7,949 nt of DNA from an uncultured Eubacteriales bacterium. GTDB taxonomy: Bacteria > Bacillota > Clostridia > Oscillospirales > Oscillospiraceae. The notes below the pieces were generated by a model that saw nothing but the letters and a program-made list of their open reading frames with translations, searched no databases and had not been told where the DNA came from. Positions 4,608 through 7,949 of this stretch are shown here, piece after piece (the stretch's first letter is position 1; every line of letters begins with the position of its first letter). The stretch is taken from positions 1-7,949 of the forward strand of contig USIZ01000055.1 in NCBI GenBank assembly GCA_900554855.1. The letters are read 5' to 3'. A program made the position numbers and the translations under genes.

Positions 4608-6554
4608 ATGGCAAAGGCAAAACTCACCCTCGGTTCCGCTGAGCGGGACATCATGCAGATCATCTGGAGCGCCGGCGCGCCGCTGACCGCCCGGCAGATT
4701 CTGTCCGCCATTCAGAGCCGACGGAAGTGGAGCCTGTCCACCCTGATGACCTCCCTCTCCCGGCTGGCCGCAAAAGGCTTTGTGCAGTGCGACCGCTCCA
4801 CCGGCACCAACCTATACACGTCCCTGATGACCGAGGAGGCTTTCCGCAGTGCCTCCGCCGCCCAAGGCGCACAAAATGCGCAGAGAGGAACCGCTATGAC
4901 ACGCACTTATGACGACACCATGTTCCGGGACACTTTTGAGCACGAGTACACCTGGCTGAACGGTTTTTACCGCAACGTCCGCCGCTACGCAAAGAAAACG
5001 GCCATGATCGATCCGGCCACCAGCCGGAGCTGGAACTACAACGAGCTCAATCACGAGGCCAATCGGCTGGCTCACGCGCTGGACGCCGACGGCGTGGGCA
5101 AGAATGATGTGGTAATGACCTCCCTGCTCAACTGCCCGGAGTTCGCCTTCAGCTATATCGCCCCCCGCAAGCTGGGCGCTATCGTGAACCCCTGCAACTT
5201 CAACCTGTCCGCCGGTGAGACCGCCCTGCTCATCGACCACAACCGCCCGAAGGTGTTCATCTATTCCGCCGACATCGCCCCCATGGCCACCCAGGCCGTG
5301 GAGCTGGCCAAATTCAAGCCCACCAGCGTGGTCATGGCGGACAATCTGAAGGGCGCCGCCCTGCCCGAGGGCCATATTGCCTATGAGGACTATGTCCGCG
5401 ATCAGCTCATCACCGACCCGGAGATGAAGGTGCGCCCCCATATCTATGACGAGGTGCTGCGGCTGTGCACCTCCGGTACCACCGCCCTGCCCAAGAGCGT
5501 ACCGGTAAACGACATCAACGAGGTGCTGAGCGCCCACGACATCATCATGCACTACCCCATGAACGCCTACGACGTGCTGCTCAACATGACCCCCTGGTTC
5601 CACCGGGGCGGCGTCCATGTGGGCGGCCCCTGCCCCACCTTCTATGTGGGCGCATCCACCATCATCTCCCGGGTGTTCCAGCCCAAGCTGAGTCTCCAGA
5701 CCATCGACGAGTACGGCGTGACCTTCGCCATGGGCGCCCCCTCCTCCATGGAGATGCTGTGCCGCGCGCAGGAGAAAAACCCGGTGGATCTGAGCCGGCT
5801 CAAGGGTCTGGTCACCATGGGTGCGCCCTTTGAGAAGGCCGCCTGTGAGCGCTATATGAAGGTACTCACCCCCAACATCTACAACGGCTACGGCACCACC
5901 GAGACGCTGTGGAACTCTTTCCTGCGCCCCTATGACCTGCCCGAGCACACCGGCACCGCCGGACGCAGCTGCATCGACGATGAGGTGCGGGTGGTCAAGG
6001 CCTATGACGACCACAAGGCCGAGCCCGACGAGATGGTGGCCCATGACAGCAAGGAGACCGGCGAGATCATCATCTTCTGCCCGGAAAAGACCACTTACAG
6101 CTATTACAACAACCCGACAGAGCAGGAGAAGAAGTTCTACAAGGGCTGGATGTACACCGGCGACCTGGGCACCTGGGACGAAGACTGGTTCGTCACCATT
6201 TGCGGCCGCAAGGACGACATGATCATCTGCTCCGGCGAAAACATCTATCCCACCCAGATCGAAGAGGTGCTGAACGGCCATCCCGGCGTGGCGGACAGTC
6301 TGGTCACCGCCGTGCCCGACAAGGTGCGCGGCCAGGTGGTGGTGGCCTACATTGTCCCCCGGGACGACGCGCTCACCATCCGGGAGCTGGTGGACTTCTG
6401 CAACGAGACTCCCATGCTCTCCGCCTATAAGCGCCCGCGCTACTATCGCATCGTAGACAGCCTGCCCCACACCGCCACCGGCAAAAAGCTGCACTATGTC
6501 ATGAAGCAGCAGGCGCTGGAGGATCTGGACAAGGGACTGCTCAAGCGTTCCTGA
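4608..6554 (+). CDS. BlaI/MecI/CopY-type winged-helix domain fused to an acyl-CoA synthetase (AMP-forming)
   Basis: One open frame of 648 residues. Residues 5-75 read as a BlaI-family DNA-binding domain: AERDIMQIIWSAGAPLTARQIL, a recognition-helix region WSLSTLMTSLSRLAAKG, then a wing ending in NLYTSLMTEEAF. The BlaI C-terminal dimerisation region and cleavage site are absent. A short Ala/Gln-rich linker (about 80-96) leads to a complete ANL-family ligase of 552 residues, normal for the family. Its motifs are a phosphate loop TSGTTALPKS (288-297), NGYGTTET (426-433), YTGDLG with D519, the hinge GRKDDMIICSGENIYP (533-548), and TATGK with probable catalytic K626. The reaction would be carboxylate + ATP + CoA to acyl-CoA; the substrate cannot be told. 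ATG 4608 follows AGGAGG (4595-4600) by 7 nt, a strong start. A second start exists at 4896. The operator-like dyads upstream suggest autoregulation. Confidence 0.87.
   Translation: MAKAKLTLGSAERDIMQIIWSAGAPLTARQILSAIQSRRKWSLSTLMTSLSRLAAKGFVQCDRSTGTNLYTSLMTEEAFRSASAAQGAQNAQRGTAMTRTYDDTMFRDTFEHEYTWLNGFYRNVRRYAKKTAMIDPATSRSWNYNELNHEANRLAHALDADGVGKNDVVMTSLLNCPEFAFSYIAPRKLGAIVNPCNFNLSAGETALLIDHNRPKVFIYSADIAPMATQAVELAKFKPTSVVMADNLKGAALPEGHIAYEDYVRDQLITDPEMKVRPHIYDEVLRLCTSGTTALPKSVPVNDINEVLSAHDIIMHYPMNAYDVLLNMTPWFHRGGVHVGGPCPTFYVGASTIISRVFQPKLSLQTIDEYGVTFAMGAPSSMEMLCRAQEKNPVDLSRLKGLVTMGAPFEKAACERYMKVLTPNIYNGYGTTETLWNSFLRPYDLPEHTGTAGRSCIDDEVRVVKAYDDHKAEPDEMVAHDSKETGEIIIFCPEKTTYSYYNNPTEQEKKFYKGWMYTGDLGTWDEDWFVTICGRKDDMIICSGENIYPTQIEEVLNGHPGVADSLVTAVPDKVRGQVVVAYIVPRDDALTIRELVDFCNETPMLSAYKRPRYYRIVDSLPHTATGKKLHYVMKQQALEDLDKGLLKRS
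4883..4898 (+). promoter_or_regulatory. Internal ribosome binding site and ATG at the domain junction
   Basis: GAGAGGA (4883-4889) stands 6 nt before an in-frame ATG at 4896-4898, which is codon 97 of the fusion gene. Initiation here gives a 552-residue protein starting MTRTYDDTMF, the complete acyl-CoA synthetase without the DNA-binding domain. The site is good by Firmicutes standards and lies exactly where the linker ends. The gene may thus yield two products, or the ligase may be an originally separate gene whose upstream regulator lost its stop codon. Confidence 0.62.
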
Positions 6555-6594
6555 GAAAGGGCAAAGCTAAATCACTTTATACAAACAGCTTTTT

Positions 6595-6610
6595 AAAAGT
6601 AGCACTTTTT
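6595..6610 (+). terminator. Weak AT-rich hairpin downstream of the ligase gene
   Basis: AAAAGT (6595-6600) and ACTTTT (6604-6609) pair around AGC, with one further T. The stem has only six pairs, mostly A-T. A second weak repeat, AAAGCT/AGCTTT, lies at 6563-6592. These alone would be poor terminators; the strong structure is the next one at 6612-6679. Confidence 0.25.
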
Positions 6611-6611
6611 C

Positions 6612-6686
6612 AAAGGGTAACACCGGGAAAATGGCGTGAATTCATGAAATTTGCGTCTTTTTTCCCGGTGTTGCTCTTTACTTTTT
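6612..6686 (+). terminator. Long-stem hairpin followed by a T-rich tract (probable terminator of the fusion gene)
   Basis: Bases 6612-6631 pair with 6660-6679 over 20 bp. Eighteen are Watson-Crick, including 13 consecutive pairs next to the loop, and two are G-U in RNA (6616:6675 and 6618:6673). The loop is 28 nt, long for a terminator, and itself holds the palindrome TTCATGAA (6641-6648). The tract ACTTTTTC follows at 6680-6687. It sits 57 nt after the ligase stop and overlaps the likely -35 box of the next gene. Termination is the simplest function; a regulatory or processed RNA element is possible. Confidence 0.6.
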
Positions 6687-6704
6687 CTCGATTCATGCTA
6701 TAAT
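6677..6704 (+). promoter_or_regulatory. Extended -10 promoter of the carboxyltransferase gene
   Basis: A perfect TATAAT (6699-6704) is preceded by TGC (6696-6698), making an extended -10 element. The best -35 match is TTTACT (6677-6682; 4 of 6) at 16-bp spacing, inside the end of the preceding hairpin. Transcription should start near 6711, leaving a leader of about 77 nt. Confidence 0.72.
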
Positions 6705-6727
6705 TCAGGTTGAATGCAAGCAACTTT

Positions 6728-6764
6728 CACGGCGGCACAGGGGAGAGGCTCTCTGTGCGCCGTG
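6728..6764 (+). other. GC-rich leader hairpin upstream of the carboxyltransferase gene
   Basis: CACGGCG (6728-6734) and CACAG (6736-6740) pair with CTGTG (6753-6757) and CGCCGTG (6758-6764), with one bulged G at 6735 and a 12-nt loop that can close further. There is no U-run after it, so it is not a terminator as it stands. It lies 9 nt before GGAGG (6774-6778), close enough to affect translation or mRNA stability. It matches no riboswitch I recognise. Confidence 0.55.
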
Positions 6765-6787
6765 CCATGATATGGAGGTATTCTTCT

Positions 6788-7949
6788 ATGCGAGTACAGC
6801 TCACCGAAACCGTCCTGCGCGACGCGAACCAGTCTCTGATCGCCACCCGCCTGCCCTACGCCACCTACGAGCCCATCCTGTCCACCATGGACAAGGCCGG
6901 CTACTACTCCGTCGAGTGCTGGGGCGGCGCCACCTTCGACACCTGCCTGCGCTATCTGGACGAGGATCCATGGGAGCGCTTGCGCGGCCTGCGCGCCCAC
7001 CTGCCCAACACCCGGCTCCAGATGCTGCTGCGCGGCCAGAACCTGCTGGGCTACAAGCACTATCCTGACTCCGTGGTGGAGAAGTTTGTGGAGCTGAGCA
7101 TCAAGAACGGCATCGACATCATCCGTATTTTTGACGCCCTGAACGACTTCCGCAACATCAAGACCGCTCTGGAGGCCACCAAGAAGTACGCCACCGAGAA
7201 AACCGTCGCCTCCGGCTGCATCTCCTACACCCAGAGCCCCGTCCACACCGTGGAGAAGTACGTCGAGATGTGCAAGGAACTCCAGCGCATGGGCTTTGAC
7301 ACCATCTGCCTGAAGGACATGGCCGGCACCATGAGCCCCTATGAGGCCGAGCACCTCATCAAGGGCATCAAGGACGCCGTGGGCGATATGCCCCTGATCC
7401 TGCACACCCACTGCACCACCGGCATGGCCTACATGACCTACACCAAGGCCATCGAGTCCGGCATCGACGTGATCGACACCGCCACCTCCTGCTTCTCCGG
7501 CGGCACCAGCCAGCCCGCCACCGAGACCATGTTCTACGCCCTCGACCAGATGGGCATTGAGACCGGTCTGAACGAGAAGGTGCTCAAGGAGGTCAACGAC
7601 TTCTTCAAGCCCATCAAGGAGGGCTATGTCAAGGACGGCACTCTGAATCCCAAGAGCCTGTCCACCGACTCTCAGGCGCTGGTCTACAAGGTACCCGGCG
7701 GCATGCTGTCCAACATGATCGCCAACCTGACCGACCTGCACGCCATGGACAAGTTCGACGCTGCCCTGGTGGAGATCCCGAAGGTGCGCGCCGATCTGGG
7801 CTATCCTCCGCTGGTCACCCCCATGATCCAGATGGTGGGCACTCAGGCCGTCATGAACTGCATCGCCGGCCCCTACAAGGCGGTCAGCAAGGAAGTGAAG
7901 GCCTACTTCCGCGGCGAGTACGGAAATCCCCCCGCCCCCGTGAACGAGG
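6788..7949 (+). CDS. oadA: Biotin-dependent carboxyltransferase subunit (oxaloacetate decarboxylase alpha / pyruvate carboxylase B / transcarboxylase 5S type), 3' truncated
   Basis: The frame is open from ATG 6788 to the window end (387 codons). GGAGG at 6774-6778 lies 9 nt upstream. The protein is the TIM-barrel carboxyltransferase that moves CO2 between biotin and pyruvate/oxaloacetate. Visible motifs are TVLRDANQS with metal ligand D12, WGGATFD, RGQNLLGY, FDALND, LKDMAG with K176 (the lysine expected to be carbamylated), HTHCTTG with metal ligands H206 and H208, and PGGMLSN in the following conserved domain (about residue 310 on). The biotinyl domain, if fused, would lie beyond the window. 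Residues up to the edge fit all three subfamilies, so the exact enzyme is unresolved: a sodium-pumping decarboxylase would need beta/gamma partners, and pyruvate carboxylase a separate biotin carboxylase. The gene has its own promoter and structured leader. Confidence 0.88.
   Translation, partial: MRVQLTETVLRDANQSLIATRLPYATYEPILSTMDKAGYYSVECWGGATFDTCLRYLDEDPWERLRGLRAHLPNTRLQMLLRGQNLLGYKHYPDSVVEKFVELSIKNGIDIIRIFDALNDFRNIKTALEATKKYATEKTVASGCISYTQSPVHTVEKYVEMCKELQRMGFDTICLKDMAGTMSPYEAEHLIKGIKDAVGDMPLILHTHCTTGMAYMTYTKAIESGIDVIDTATSCFSGGTSQPATETMFYALDQMGIETGLNEKVLKEVNDFFKPIKEGYVKDGTLNPKSLSTDSQALVYKVPGGMLSNMIANLTDLHAMDKFDAALVEIPKVRADLGYPPLVTPMIQMVGTQAVMNCIAGPYKAVSKEVKAYFRGEYGNPPAPVNE

Noticed and set aside
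4830..4900. A frameshift or sequencing error creating a false fusion
   Set aside because: Both domains and the linker are in one continuous frame. A lost stop by point mutation cannot be excluded, but nothing in the sequence shows an indel.
4812..6494. 560-codon minus-strand ORF over the ligase
   Set aside because: Same cause: a low-complexity Gly/His/Val/Ala shadow of a well-supported gene.
6698..7741. 347-codon minus-strand ORF over the carboxyltransferase
   Set aside because: The plus strand encodes an unmistakable carboxyltransferase with all metal-site residues; the minus frame is a compositional shadow.
1..7949. CRISPR array, insertion sequence, tRNA, integrase or phage gene
   Set aside because: No regularly spaced direct repeats, transposase-like ORF, terminal repeats with target duplication or tRNA-like cloverleaf were seen on either strand.

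Overview
The window looks like a chromosomal segment of a GC-rich, anaerobic Gram-positive bacterium of the Clostridia, most likely a gut Oscillospiraceae relative. The placement is inferred from GC-rich codon third positions, strong AGGAGG-type ribosome binding sites, AT-rich gaps carrying near-consensus sigma-A promoters, U-tailed hairpin terminators, and the gene set. No species can be named from sequence alone. I see no mobile element, phage gene, CRISPR array, tRNA or rRNA.

Layout, left to right. (1) 1-1441 (+) is the C-terminal 479 residues of a membrane protein that reads as a P1B-type (heavy-metal) P-type ATPase whose catalytic motifs have been lost or replaced. The frame is open, so it looks like a maintained pseudoenzyme. 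(2) 1442-1572 is a convergent gap with three hairpins. (3) 1573-2994 (-) is a uracil permease of the NCS2 family. (4) 2995-3213 is a divergent gap with a promoter for each neighbour. The rightward one has perfect -35 and -10 hexamers with a 17-bp spacer, followed by an imperfect dyad. (5) 3214-4452 (+) is a stand-alone FabF-type 3-oxoacyl-ACP synthase with an intact Cys-His-His active site and probably a TTG start, ended by a strong terminator at 4480-4515. (6) 4516-4607 is a compact control region: a TTGACT/TATAAT promoter, then three copies of TCGTATAA forming two overlapping inverted repeats between the transcription start and the ribosome binding site. (7) 4608-6554 (+) is one uninterrupted ORF joining a BlaI/MecI/CopY-type winged helix (about residues 5-75) to a complete acyl-CoA synthetase (residues 97-648). 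A second ribosome binding site and ATG lie exactly at the junction. (8) 6555-6787 is an AT-rich gap with a long 20-bp hairpin, an extended -10 promoter and a GC-rich leader hairpin. (9) 6788-7949 (+) is the start of a biotin-dependent carboxyltransferase (oxaloacetate decarboxylase alpha / pyruvate carboxylase B / transcarboxylase 5S type). It runs off the window.

The most interesting object is the regulator-enzyme fusion with its repeat-rich promoter. It has the logic of BirA: a winged helix joined to an adenylate-forming enzyme, with a dyad at its own promoter. This suggests, as inference only, that acyl-CoA synthetase occupancy (acyl-AMP, acyl-CoA or fatty acid) could directly set transcription. 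The internal start could make both a repressor-enzyme and a plain enzyme from one mRNA. The neighbours (a condensing enzyme and a carboxyltransferase) are also acyl or carboxyl metabolism enzymes, but each has its own promoter, so a shared pathway is only a hypothesis. The second notable object is the degenerate P-type ATPase.
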